Shown here piece by piece: positions 1-8,475 of a stretch of DNA of 8,738 bases (the first letter of the stretch is position 1; each line of letters starts with the position of its first letter). This DNA comes from JAIOQA01 sp035493675 (lineage in GTDB: Bacteria > Myxococcota_A > Polyangia > Haliangiales > Haliangiaceae), in contig DATJIA010000358.1 of assembly GCA_035493675.1 (NCBI GenBank), forward strand, positions 1-8,738. Direction: 5' to 3'. Both the position numbers and the translations under genes were made by a program. Under the pieces are notes generated by a model. The model had not been told where the DNA came from and did no database searches. It saw only the letters and a program-made list of their open reading frames with translations.

Positions 1-116
1 AGCGCGCGCACGAGCGTCATCGGCTTGCGCCGCGAGCCCCAGCCGCCGATGCCGACGGTCATGCCGTCTCTGACTTCGGCGGCGACGTCGTCGGCGGAGA
101 TCCGCTTGTCCCTCAT
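1..116 (-). CDS. ipdA: CoA-transferase family subunit A, IpdA-like (5' part only)
   Basis: Only the first 38 codons are present; the gene leaves the window at position 1. The visible N-terminus contains GMTVGIGGWGSRRKPM (residues 18-33), which closely resembles the start of mycobacterial IpdA (Rv3551) as I remember it. IpdAB is a heterodimer with a class I CoA-transferase fold that acts as a hydrolase on COCHEA-CoA, opening the last steroid ring (ring C). The ATG overlaps the TGA of the upstream echA20-like gene (ATGA), and GGAG lies 5 nt before it (122-125), so the two are probably translationally coupled. The order echA20-ipdA matches the M. tuberculosis ring C/D cluster. With so few residues, a generic glutaconate CoA-transferase alpha subunit remains possible, but the motif plus the neighbour make IpdA the better call. 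ipdB would be expected just outside the window. Confidence 0.8.
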   Translation of the reverse strand, partial: MRDKRISADDVAAEVRDGMTVGIGGWGSRRKPMTLVRA

Positions 117-865
117 TTCGTCTCCGACTTCTGGGCGAACGCCTTGCGCTTCTCGTCGCCGACCCCCGCGAGCGTCAGCTCGAACGTGAAGCCCTGCTCG
201 TAGCGATAGCTGCGCTTGACGTCGATCGGATCGATCCCGTTGAGCGACTGCTTGGCGGCGCGGATCGCGATCGGCGACTTCGCGGCGATCTCGCCCGCGA
301 CGCTGCGGGCCGCGGCGCGCAACCGATCGCGCGGCACGACCTCGAGGATGCCGCCGTACCTCGCGAGCTCCGCCGCCGGCAGCTTGCGTCCGGTGTAGAC
401 CATCGCGCGCATCAGGTGCTGCGGCACCAAACGCGCGAGGTGGGTCGCCGCGCCAAGCGCGCCGCGATCGACCTCGGGCAGGCCGAAGGTCGCGTCGTCG
501 GAGGCGATCACGATGTCGGCGTTGCCCGCGAGGCCGATGCCGCCGCCGAGGCAGAAGCCGTGCACCGCCGCGATCACCGGGACCTCGCAGTCGTAGACCG
601 CGGCGAACGCGTTCGCGCAGGCGCGGTTGACCGCGACCAGCGCCGCGTGTTGATCGGCCGCGGCGTGCAGCTCCTTGATGTCGACGCCGGCGTTCCAGCC
701 GCGGCCGACCGCGGACAGGATCACGACGCGGGTCTCGCGGCCGATGCCGATGAGCGCGTCCGCGATCGCCTGCCAATCGGCGATGCCGAGCGCGTTGACC
801 GGAGGGCGCTCGACGACCACCTCCGCGATGCCGCTGTCGTCGACGGTGGTGGTGACGTTCGACAT
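113..865 (-). CDS. echA20: Crotonase-family ring-cleaving hydrolase, EchA20-like
   Basis: A 250-residue crotonase (enoyl-CoA hydratase/isomerase superfamily); mycobacterial EchA20 is nearly the same length. Visible motifs are WNAGVDIKE (57-65) and GFCLGGGIGL (103-112), which form the oxyanion hole; FGLPEVDRGALGAATHL (127-143) with the acidic residue E131 at the usual catalytic position; and YRYEQGFTFEL (220-230) near the C-terminus. These match EchA20 (Rv3550) better than generic fatty-acid hydratases. EchA20 hydrolyses HIEC-CoA, opening steroid ring D to give COCHEA-CoA, the substrate of IpdAB, whose first subunit follows directly with an ATGA overlap. I chose the ATG at 863-865 because homology begins there. 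The frame stays open far upstream, but that part crosses the operator and the divergent SDR. No Shine-Dalgarno precedes the ATG; a TATTCG hexamer (minus strand, 879-874) sits 8 nt upstream, consistent with a leaderless mRNA. Confidence 0.88.
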   Translation of the reverse strand: MSNVTTTVDDSGIAEVVVERPPVNALGIADWQAIADALIGIGRETRVVILSAVGRGWNAGVDIKELHAAADQHAALVAVNRACANAFAAVYDCEVPVIAAVHGFCLGGGIGLAGNADIVIASDDATFGLPEVDRGALGAATHLARLVPQHLMRAMVYTGRKLPAAELARYGGILEVVPRDRLRAAARSVAGEIAAKSPIAIRAAKQSLNGIDPIDVKRSYRYEQGFTFELTLAGVGDEKRKAFAQKSETK

Positions 866-899
866 TGCAGGGCCGAATAGAACATGTTCTACTCGGCTC
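866..899. promoter_or_regulatory. Minimal divergent promoter region between echA20-like gene and SDR
   Basis: Only 34 bp separate the two divergent start codons (ATG of the echA20-like gene at 865, GTG of the SDR at 900). Neither start has a recognisable Shine-Dalgarno. On the minus strand TATTCG (879-874) lies 8 nt from the ATG, where a -10 box of a leaderless transcript would be. On the plus strand the symmetric TACTCG (890-895) lies 4 nt from the GTG. The -35 regions would fall at or beyond the gap edges. Promoter placement is inferred from spacing; the short gap and lack of SD are seen directly. Confidence 0.55.
872..897. promoter_or_regulatory. Inverted-repeat operator, KstR-like core
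   Basis: This is a 26-bp inverted repeat in which 12 of 13 base pairs match; the only mismatch is 877/892. The perfect 14-bp core TAGAACATGTTCTA (878-891) fits the published KstR consensus TnnAACnnGTTnnA at every fixed position. KstR is the TetR-family repressor of cholesterol catabolism in mycobacteria and rhodococci. It does not fit the KstR2 motif (AnCAAGnnCTTGnT), although KstR2 controls the equivalent echA20 region in M. tuberculosis. Its position over both putative -10 regions means a bound repressor would block both directions. The cognate regulator is not in the window. Confidence 0.75.
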
Positions 900-1655
900 G
901 TGCAAGGGCAACTGCACGGCAAGGTCGCCGTCGTCACCGGCGGGGCGCGCGGGGTCGGCCGCGGCATCGTGGCGCGATTCCTCGACGAGGGCGCCCACGT
1001 CGTCGTGGTGGGGCGATCGACCCCGGAGTCGATCCCCGCGGGCGCCTCCTTCGTCGCCGCCGACGTCCGCGACGTCGAGCAGGTCGGCCGCGCGATCGAC
1101 GCCGCGATCGACCGCCACGGCCGCCTGGACGTGCTGGTCAACAACGCGGGCGGCTCGCCGAACGCCGACGCCGCGACGGTCTCGCCGCGCTTCTCGGCGT
1201 CGATCATCCAGCTCAACCTGATCGCGCCGCTGTGGCTCGCGCAGCGCGCGAACGCGATCATGCAAGCGCAGCCAGAGGGCGGCGCGATCGTCAACATCGC
1301 GAGCGTGAGCGGCACGCGGCCGTCGCCGGGCACCGCCGCGTACGGCGCGGCGAAGGCGGGCCTGATCAACCTGACGCAGTCGCTGGCCGTCGAGTGGGCG
1401 CCCAAGGTGCGCGTCAACGCGATCGTCGCGGGCCCGATCAAGACCGAGCTCGCGGCGATGCACTACGGTTCCGAGGCGGGCATCGCCGCGGTCGGCGCGA
1501 CGATCCCGCTCGGCCGCCTCGGCGCGCCCGAGGACGTCGGCGACGCGTGCGTGTTCCTCGCGTCCGAGCGCGCGCGCTGGATCAGCGGCGCGGCGCTGTT
1601 GATTCACGGCGGCGGCGAACGGCCCGCCTTCCTCGACGCCGCAAAGACAACATGA
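900..1655 (+). CDS. SDR-family oxidoreductase, first gene of the FO-synthase operon (Rv3549c-like position)
   Basis: A 251-residue classical short-chain dehydrogenase/reductase. It has the Rossmann motif TGGARGVG (13-20), D55 before the NAD-binding turn, NNAG (81-84), catalytic S135, and Y148xxxK152, with N106 completing the tetrad. The GTG at 900 is the only plausible start: upstream in-frame ATGs lie antisense inside the echA20-like gene, and SDR homology begins at about residue 5. No Shine-Dalgarno is visible. In M. tuberculosis an SDR gene (Rv3549c) is also transcribed divergently from echA20 (Rv3550), so the gene pair looks conserved, although the substrate of Rv3549c is not known to me. 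It overlaps cofG by ATGA, placing it in the FO-synthase operon. A steroid-ring keto/hydroxy intermediate is a likely substrate, by context only. Confidence 0.85.
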   Translation: MQGQLHGKVAVVTGGARGVGRGIVARFLDEGAHVVVVGRSTPESIPAGASFVAADVRDVEQVGRAIDAAIDRHGRLDVLVNNAGGSPNADAATVSPRFSASIIQLNLIAPLWLAQRANAIMQAQPEGGAIVNIASVSGTRPSPGTAAYGAAKAGLINLTQSLAVEWAPKVRVNAIVAGPIKTELAAMHYGSEAGIAAVGATIPLGRLGAPEDVGDACVFLASERARWISGAALLIHGGGERPAFLDAAKTT

Positions 1656-2643
1656 CTTCTACCGGCGAGCTGATGCGAGAGGCCGCGGCGAAGCGCGACG
1701 CGCGCTGGGGCCGACGCATCACGTACTCGCCGAAAGTCTTCCTGCCGCTGACCAACCTGTGCCGCGACGTCTGCGACTACTGCGCGTTCCGTCGCTCGCC
1801 GAAAGATCCCGGCGCGCACACGATGACGCGATCCGAGGTGGAACAAACGCTCGCGCGCGCGAAGCAGCTCGGCTGCACCGAGGCGCTGTTCTGCCTCGGC
1901 GATCGTCCGGAGACCGCGTTCCCGAGCTACCGCGAGCTGCTTGCGAGCTGGGGTTTCGGCTCGACGGTCGACTACCTCGTGTGGGCCTGCGAGCGCGCGA
2001 TCGAGGCCGGCCTCCATCCGCACACCAACGCCGGCGTGCTCACGCGCGACGAGCTCGCGCGCCTCCAGCCGGTCAACGCGAGCATGGGCCTCATGCTCGA
2101 GTCGACGAGCGAGCGCCTGTGCGCGAAGGGCGGTCCGCACGCGGGCGCGCCCGACAAGCGGCCGCGCGTGCGCCTGCAGATGCACGAGGATGCGGGCGCG
2201 CTCGGCATCCCGTTCACGAGCGGAATCCTCGTCGGGATCGGCGAGACCGAGGCCGAGCGGATCGCGACCTTGCAGGCGATCCGCGAATCGCACGCGCGTC
2301 ACGGTCACATCCAGGAAGTGATCGTGCAGCCGTTCCGCACCCACGCGGGCACGCGCATGGCGCGGGCGCCCGAGGCGACCGACGACGAATACCTGCGCGC
2401 GATCGCGCTCGCGCGGATCCTCCTGCCCGACGACGTCACGGTGCAGGCGCCGCCGAACCTGTCGCGATCGATCGCGCCGCTGGTCGACGCGGGCATCAAC
2501 GACCTCGGCGGCATCTCGCCGCTCACGCCGGACTTCATCAACCGCGAGCACGCGTGGCCTCATATCGACGGGCTCGCAAAGGACTGCGAGGCGCTCGGTC
2601 GCACGCTGGTCGCGCGCCTTCCCGTGCATGAAGGGTGGATCGC

Positions 2644-2656
<13 letters not shown>
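1652..2656 (+). CDS. cofG: FO synthase subunit CofG (radical SAM, 7,8-didemethyl-8-hydroxy-5-deazariboflavin synthase)
   Basis: A 334-residue radical SAM protein. C37-x3-C41-x2-C44 within NLCRDVCDYCAF (35-46) binds the 4Fe-4S cluster. PFRTHAGTRM and GINDLGGISPLTPDFIN in the C-terminal half are typical of CofG and of the N-terminal half of FbiC. CofG performs the second radical step of FO (deazaflavin) synthesis, on the adduct of 5-amino-6-ribitylamino-uracil and tyrosine made by CofH. It is a stand-alone protein, unlike the fused FbiC of actinobacteria. The ATG overlaps the SDR stop (ATGA), with only weak purine sequence and no clear SD upstream, so translation probably depends on coupling to the SDR. 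The 3' end overlaps cofH by 13 nt and terminates in TAG. Confidence 0.95.
2631..2635 (+). promoter_or_regulatory. Ribosome binding site deciding the cofH start
   Basis: AAGGG lies 8 nt before ATG 2644, inside the 3' end of cofG. It favours this ATG over the GTG at 2635, which overlaps the site itself. Confidence 0.6.
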
Positions 2657-4131
<1,475 letters not shown>

Positions 4132-4439
4132 ATCCGCCATCACGACGACCGCCGCGCGCGCGCCGAGCGCCGTCAGGTGGGCGAGCCCGCGATCGATGAT
4201 CTGCGCGAGGCCTTGATCGGGAAGATCGATCAGCGCGTCGGCGCGATGCACGCGCGCGGCGCCGGCGACGTCGCCGCCGTCGGTGGCGACGACGATGCCG
4301 TCGACCAGCCGCGACTGCGCGAGCACGCCGACGACGCGGTCGAACAAGGCGCGCGCGACCGCGGCGCGCGTCTTCCCGCCGAGCCGCGACTTCGCGGTCC
4401 GGAACGAGCGCGCGGGCACGAGCGCCCACGCCCCGGTCG

Positions 4440-5360
4440 TCATGCGAGGACCTCGGCGAACGCGAGGACCTCGGCGGCGAGGCGCGCGCGATCGTCGCGC
4501 GTCTTCATGACCGTCGGCGCCGGCAGGGTGGGGAGCCCGTCCGGCGGCGCATCGCCGCGCTCGATCACGAGGCCGCGCAGGAGCGAGCCGTAGTGATCCG
4601 CGATCGCCGCGGCGCTCGGCTCGCGGCGCGCGAGCGTCGGGATCATCGCGCCCAGCGGGCCCTTCACCGCCGCGCCGCCGACGATCGGCGACACCGCGAT
4701 CACCGGCTTCTTCGCGATCGCGGCGCGCACGCCGTCGCACGCGAGGATCGGATCGATCGAGACGTACGGGTTCGACGGACCGATCACCACGACGTCGGCA
4801 TTGTCGATCGCGGCGATGACACCGGGCGCCGCCGGCGGCACCGGTCCGGGCCACCACACGCGCGTCACCTGCGGCGCGCCGCGCCGGCGCACGAGCCACT
4901 CCTGGAAGTCGAGCGTGCCGTCGCGCGTGTCGAGCATCGTGGGGCGCGCAACGTCGCACATCGGGAGGATCGAGGTCGAGATTTCGTACGCGCGGCGCAG
5001 CTCGTCGGTGATCGCTGTCAATGACAGGCCGGCGGCGAGGCGTTGGGTCCGCACGAGGTGCGTGCCGAGATCGCGGTCGCCGAGCCGGAACCAGGCCGGA
5101 CCTCCGAGCCGCTCGACCATCGCGAGCGCGCCGAAGGTCTCGCCCGCCAGGCCCCAGCCCTGGTCCGGATGCGCCAGGCCGGCGAGCGTGTAGAGGATCG
5201 TATCCAGGTCGGGGCAGATGAAGAGGCCCCAGTGCACGAAGTCGTCGCCGGTGTTGACGATCGTGGTGAGCGCGCCGGGCGGCAGGACCTGCGCGAGCCC
5301 GTCGACGAGCTTGGCGCCGCCGACTCCGCCGGACAGCGCGACCACACGTTGGATCCTCAT
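4440..5360 (-). CDS. cofD: CofD/FbiA-type 2-phospho-L-lactate (or enolpyruvyl) transferase
   Basis: A 306-residue protein of normal family length. It transfers the GDP-activated three-carbon phospho-acid made by CofC onto FO, giving F420-0 (or dehydro-F420-0) and GMP. Visible family blocks are VVALSGGVGGAKLVDGL (6-22) at the nucleotide-binding N-terminus; TIVNTGDDFVHWGLFICPDLDT (33-54), which lines the FO and metal site; WGLAGETF (69-76); WFRLGDRDLGTHLVRT (90-105); ILPMCD (131-136); IGPSNPYVSIDPIL (193-206); and VSPIVGGAAVKGP (223-235). It starts at ATG 5358-5360, overlapping the cofE stop as ATGA, with GAGGA 9 nt upstream (5370-5374). It ends overlapping the cofC start in the same way. CofC and CofD act on an unstable GDP intermediate, so tight coupling of the two genes makes sense. 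Confidence 0.95.
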   Translation of the reverse strand: MRIQRVVALSGGVGGAKLVDGLAQVLPPGALTTIVNTGDDFVHWGLFICPDLDTILYTLAGLAHPDQGWGLAGETFGALAMVERLGGPAWFRLGDRDLGTHLVRTQRLAAGLSLTAITDELRRAYEISTSILPMCDVARPTMLDTRDGTLDFQEWLVRRRGAPQVTRVWWPGPVPPAAPGVIAAIDNADVVVIGPSNPYVSIDPILACDGVRAAIAKKPVIAVSPIVGGAAVKGPLGAMIPTLARREPSAAAIADHYGSLLRGLVIERGDAPPDGLPTLPAPTVMKTRDDRARLAAEVLAFAEVLA

Positions 5361-6106
5361 GCGTACAAGTCCTCGTCGGGCGAGCGGACCAGCGCCGCCG
5401 CGGTGGAACGCGTTCTGGGGAAGCGCAGGCCGCGGACCAGCACCGCACCGCGCGCCTCGTCGGCTTGGCCGAGCACGAGATCGGCGAGCGCCGCGACCTG
5501 ATCCGCGAGCGCGGTCTCGGTGTGCTCGAGCGCGCGGCCGAACAGATCGTTGCGCCCGCGCTGATCGTGGAGCGCGGGCAGGCCGGCGGCGCCGATCGCG
5601 ATCCCGACCGAGCCGCGCCGGAACGCGCGCCCGAACGAATCGCTGATCACGATCGCGCAGCCGAGCGTCTCGGACAGGCGCGAGGCGGTCGCGTCGGGAT
5701 GCTCGGGCAGGAGCAGCACCTCGTCGTCGGCGCCGACGTTCGAGAAGTCGACGCCCGCGTTCGCGACGACGAAGCCGAGCCGGTGCCGCGTGATCAGCGC
5801 GCCTTTCACGGCGCGCGAGACGGCGATCGACTCGCGCAGGATGACCTCGACGTGCGCGGGATCGTGCCCGGTGATCGATGCGAGCCGCTTCGCGCGCGCG
5901 CCCGGCTCGACGTGCGCGAGCGAGACGAAGCGATCTTCGGCGCGCGAGACGAGCTTCGAGGCGACGGCGATCACGTCGCCCGATTGCAACGTCAACGCGC
6001 CGCGAGCGAGCGCGGCGCCGACCAGCTTCGCGAGATCGTCGCCGGGCGCGACGATGGGGATGCCTTCGAGGGCGATCGCTTCGACGCGCGCGCCCACGCT
6101 GATCAT
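5357..6106 (-). CDS. cofE: F420-0:gamma-glutamyl ligase CofE
   Basis: A 249-residue, single-domain ligase that adds L-glutamate to F420-0 using GTP and divalent metal. Recognisable blocks are LQSGDVIAVASKLVSRAEDR (40-59), ESIAVSRAV (92-100), TRHRLGFVVANAGVDFSNV (106-124), LLPEHPDATASRL (132-144), VISDSFGRAFRRGSVGIAIG (153-172) and QRGRNDLFGRALEHTE (182-197). The length equals archaeal CofE. There is no C-terminal nitroreductase-like domain as in actinobacterial FbiB, which there extends the glutamate tail and reduces dehydro-F420. A short glutamate tail is therefore a fair guess. The start is ATG 6104-6106, overlapping the npdG stop (ATGA), with GAGGG 6 nt upstream (6113-6117). The reading frame is open further upstream, but that part is a shadow of npdG and the LLM gene. 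The stop overlaps the cofD start. Confidence 0.95.
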   Translation of the reverse strand: MISVGARVEAIALEGIPIVAPGDDLAKLVGAALARGALTLQSGDVIAVASKLVSRAEDRFVSLAHVEPGARAKRLASITGHDPAHVEVILRESIAVSRAVKGALITRHRLGFVVANAGVDFSNVGADDEVLLLPEHPDATASRLSETLGCAIVISDSFGRAFRRGSVGIAIGAAGLPALHDQRGRNDLFGRALEHTETALADQVAALADLVLGQADEARGAVLVRGLRFPRTRSTAAALVRSPDEDLYA

Positions 6107-6687
6107 TCGAGGCCCTCGATGACCAGACCGAGGTTCTTCTTGTGCTTCTTGTTCATGTACAGCAAGACGGGCGTCATCGCCTCGAGCGCGACCGCGTTCG
6201 CGAGCGGACCGGCGTCGAGCGCGCGCGCCGGCAGCTGCGCGATCAGATCGATCACGATCTGCTTCGCCGCGAGGTCGTCGCCGCAGACGAGCACGTGGCC
6301 GGGGATCGCGTGCGACGGATCGCCGAGGTGCGCCGAGCTGACGTGATGGAGCGCCGCGATCACCTTCGCGTCGGGCACCGCGCGCTGCGCCTCGAGCGCC
6401 GCCGCGCCGCCGGCGGGGAGCGAGACCTTCGTGACCGCGGGTGGCACCAGCGGGACGACCAGATCGATCACGATCTTGCCCGCGAGCAGATCGCCGATCT
6501 CGCCGAGCGTCGACGCCTGCGCCGCGTACGGCACGCACAACGCGACGACCTCGCACGCCGCCGCCGCACGATTGTCGCCCCGCGAGGGATCGCGCGAGCC
6601 GATCACGATCTCGTGCCCGGCGCGCGCCCACCGCGCCGCGAGCCCGCGACCTTCCTTGCCCGTCCCGCCGACGAGCCCGAGCTTCAC
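6103..6687 (-). CDS. npdG: NADPH-dependent F420 reductase / F420H2:NADP oxidoreductase (NpdG family), shortened
   Basis: A 194-residue protein; the family is usually about 210-230. It transfers hydride between NADP(H) and F420 in the cytoplasm. The N-terminus LGLVGGTGKEGRGLAARWA (3-21) is the Rossmann nucleotide-binding loop, and IGSRDP (29-34) is the NADP phosphate site. IDLVVPLVPPAVTKVSLPAGGAA (74-96), VLVCGDD (132-138) and LDAGPLANAVALEAMTPVLLYMNKK (157-181) are typical of the family. Between GSRD and EVVALCVPY about 20 residues found in relatives are missing; this is the stretch covering the helix after the second Rossmann strand, including the basic position that helps bind the 2'-phosphate. 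The start is GTG 6687-6685, overlapping the LLM stop as GTGA, with GGAG 8 nt upstream. The neighbours suggest it recharges F420 for the LLM enzyme. Confidence 0.88.
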   Translation of the reverse strand: MKLGLVGGTGKEGRGLAARWARAGHEIVIGSRDPSRGDNRAAAACEVVALCVPYAAQASTLGEIGDLLAGKIVIDLVVPLVPPAVTKVSLPAGGAAALEAQRAVPDAKVIAALHHVSSAHLGDPSHAIPGHVLVCGDDLAAKQIVIDLIAQLPARALDAGPLANAVALEAMTPVLLYMNKKHKKNLGLVIEGLE

Positions 6688-7706
6688 AGCGCGAGCTCCG
6701 CGAGCAGCTTCACCGCCGCCGGCTGCGACGACCCGACGATCATCGTCGTGACGCCGCTCGACTTCCACGCGTCGAAGCGCTCCTTGATGCGGCCCGGCGG
6801 CCCGACGAGATAGAGGGTGTCGATCATCTCGTTCGGCACCGCGGCGACCGCTTCCTTGCGCTTGCCCGCCATGAACAGCTCGAGGATCTGCGCGCACTCG
6901 GCTTCGTAGCCGACGCGCGAGAGGTACTCGCGATAGAAGTTCTTCTCCTTCGCGCCCATGCCGCCGATGTACAGCGCGAGCTGCTCCTTGAACGGACGGC
7001 GGCACGCCTCGAGGTCGTCGCCGACGGCGACCGCGACCGTCGGCGCGATCTCGAACCCCTCCAAGGTGCGACCCACCTTCGCGCGCCCCGCGCGGATCTG
7101 ATCGAGGATCACGTCGGGCTCGTGCGGGTTCATGCAGGTGAGCAGCACGCCGTCGCACAGCTCGCCGCACAGCTCCTGCCCTTTCGGCGCCATCGCGCCG
7201 GCGAAGATCGGGATGTCCTTGCGGCCGTGCAGGATCGACTTGAGCGGCTTGCCCAGCCCGGCCGAGTCCGGGCCGTCGTACGGGATGCGGTAACGCTCGC
7301 CCTTGAACTGGAGCGGCGCCTCGCGCGCGAGAACTTGTTTCACGATCGTGAGGTACTCGCGGAGCCACGTCAGCGGCTTCACCCAGGGCACGCCGTGCCA
7401 GCCCTCGACGACCTGCGGTCCGCTGGTGCCGAGCCCGAGGACGAAGCGACCGCCGGAGAGCGCGTCCATCGTCATCGCGGTCATCGCGCAGTTCGCCGGC
7501 GAGCGGCCGGGCAGCTGCATGATCGCGGTGCCGAGCTTGATGCGCGTCGTCTGCGCGCCGATCCACGCGAGCGGCGAGACCGCGTCGCCGCCCCACGCCT
7601 CGGCGGTCCACACCGAGTCGTAGCCGAGCTCCTCGGCGCTGCGCACGAGCGCCATGTCGATCGCGACCGACGCGCCCTGATACCCGATCATCAGTCCGAG
7701 CTTCAT
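6684..7706 (-). CDS. LLM-class (luciferase-like) F420-dependent oxidoreductase, Rv3520c-like
   Basis: A 340-residue (beta/alpha)8 luciferase-family protein. MKLGLMIGYQG (1-11), YDSVWTAEAWGGDAVSPLAWIG (29-50), IKLGTAIMQLPGRSPANCAM (56-75), LSGGRFVLGLGTSGPQVVEGWHG (83-105) and LALYIGGMG in the C-terminal half follow actinobacterial LLM F420-dependent enzymes, including Rv3520c, which lies in the M. tuberculosis cholesterol gene region. Such proteins reduce or oxidise a substrate carbon with F420; the substrate here is unknown. Its place between an ipdF-like SDR and npdG suggests a steroid-ring acyl-CoA step. A GAAGGA Shine-Dalgarno lies 6-7 nt before the ATG, inside the 13-bp gap after the SDR stop. 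FMN-dependent use cannot be excluded from sequence alone, but the operon with five F420 genes makes F420 the better call. Confidence 0.88.
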   Translation of the reverse strand: MKLGLMIGYQGASVAIDMALVRSAEELGYDSVWTAEAWGGDAVSPLAWIGAQTTRIKLGTAIMQLPGRSPANCAMTAMTMDALSGGRFVLGLGTSGPQVVEGWHGVPWVKPLTWLREYLTIVKQVLAREAPLQFKGERYRIPYDGPDSAGLGKPLKSILHGRKDIPIFAGAMAPKGQELCGELCDGVLLTCMNPHEPDVILDQIRAGRAKVGRTLEGFEIAPTVAVAVGDDLEACRRPFKEQLALYIGGMGAKEKNFYREYLSRVGYEAECAQILELFMAGKRKEAVAAVPNEMIDTLYLVGPPGRIKERFDAWKSSGVTTMIVGSSQPAAVKLLAELAL

Positions 7707-7719
7707 CTTCGATCCTTCT
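7707..7719 (-). promoter_or_regulatory. Ribosome binding site of the LLM oxidoreductase gene
   Basis: This is the only gap inside the minus-strand operon. It holds a GAAGGA Shine-Dalgarno just upstream of the ATG at 7706. The LLM gene can therefore recruit ribosomes itself instead of relying on stop-start coupling. Confidence 0.6.
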
Positions 7720-8475
7720 TCAGGCCTTCTGCGAAGACACCGACAACGTCTCGCCGGTCATGTACGAGCTGTAGTCGCTCGCGAGGAACACGATCACGTT
7801 CGCCACTTCCCACGGCTCGGCGCCGCGCCCGAACGCCTCGCGCGCGGTGAGCGTGTCGAGGACGTCCTGGCTCGTCACCTTGACCAGGTGCTTGTGCATC
7901 GCGAGCGACGGCGCGACCGCGTTCACACGCACGCCGGCCGCCGCTGCTTCGACCGCCGCGCAGCGCGTGAGCGCGAGGACGCCCGCCTTCGCCGCCGCGT
8001 AGTGCGCTTGCCCCGCTTGCGCGCGCCACGCGAGCACGCTCGCGTTGTTGACGATCGCGCCGCGCCCGCGCGGCGTCATGTGGCGGAGCGCCGCGCGCGT
8101 CATGCGGAACGTGCCGGTCAGCGACACGTCGATCACCTTGTGCCATTCGTCGTCGGTCATCTCGACGATCGGCGCGGTGCCGCCGTGGCCCGCGTTGTTG
8201 ATCAGGACGTCGACGCCGCCGAGCTCCTTCTCGGCGGCGGACCAGAGCCCGTCGACATCCGCCTGCACGGACACGTCACAACGAAAGGCGGCGACGCCGC
8301 CGAGCTGCGCCGCCGCGTCGCCCAACCGCCGCTCGTGCAGATCGCTGATCATCACGCGCGCGCCTTCTTCGACGCACTTCTTCGCGACCGCGAAGCCGAT
8401 GCCGGTGCCGGCCGCGGCGGTGACGAGCACGGTCTTGCCCGCCAACAAGGAATGGCCGGGGACGTAGTCGATCAT
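7720..8475 (-). CDS. ipdF: SDR-family dehydrogenase, IpdF-like
   Basis: A 251-residue short-chain dehydrogenase. The Rossmann loop reads TAAAGTGIG (19-27), an unusual variant that I associate with the IpdF/Rv3559c group. NNAG (93-96), S146, Y159 and K163 complete the active site. VNNASVLAWRAQ (142-153), HYAAAKAGVLALTRC (158-172), EAFGRGAEPWEVA (213-225) and the C-terminal FLASDYSSYMTGETLSVSSQ (230-249) also agree with that group. IpdF oxidises the 5-hydroxyl of a HIP-CoA-derived intermediate during steroid ring C/D breakdown, upstream of EchA20. The start ATG 8473-8475 has a GGAGG 4 nt before it (8480-8484) and overlaps the acyltransferase stop (ATGA). Subfamily assignment is from remembered motifs; SDR substrate calls carry real risk. 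Confidence 0.7.
   Translation of the reverse strand: MIDYVPGHSLLAGKTVLVTAAAGTGIGFAVAKKCVEEGARVMISDLHERRLGDAAAQLGGVAAFRCDVSVQADVDGLWSAAEKELGGVDVLINNAGHGGTAPIVEMTDDEWHKVIDVSLTGTFRMTRAALRHMTPRGRGAIVNNASVLAWRAQAGQAHYAAAKAGVLALTRCAAVEAAAAGVRVNAVAPSLAMHKHLVKVTSQDVLDTLTAREAFGRGAEPWEVANVIVFLASDYSSYMTGETLSVSSQKA

Noticed and set aside
675..899. Upstream in-frame extension of the SDR to an ATG at 675
   Set aside because: It would run antisense through the well-conserved echA20-like gene and across the operator. SDR homology begins only at about the GTG at 900.
866..1441. Upstream extension of the echA20-like frame to about 442 residues
   Set aside because: The extra part is Arg/Ala/Pro/Thr-rich antisense of the SDR and crosses the palindrome; crotonase homology starts at ATG 865.
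884..1651. Long open frame fused in front of cofG
   Set aside because: It is an Arg-rich shadow of the SDR in another frame. CofG homology begins near ATG 1652, which overlaps the SDR stop.
6107..6631. Longer cofE reading frame reaching back to 6631
   Set aside because: The added residues are the antisense-free shadow of npdG in another frame; CofE homology and a good SD support ATG 6106.
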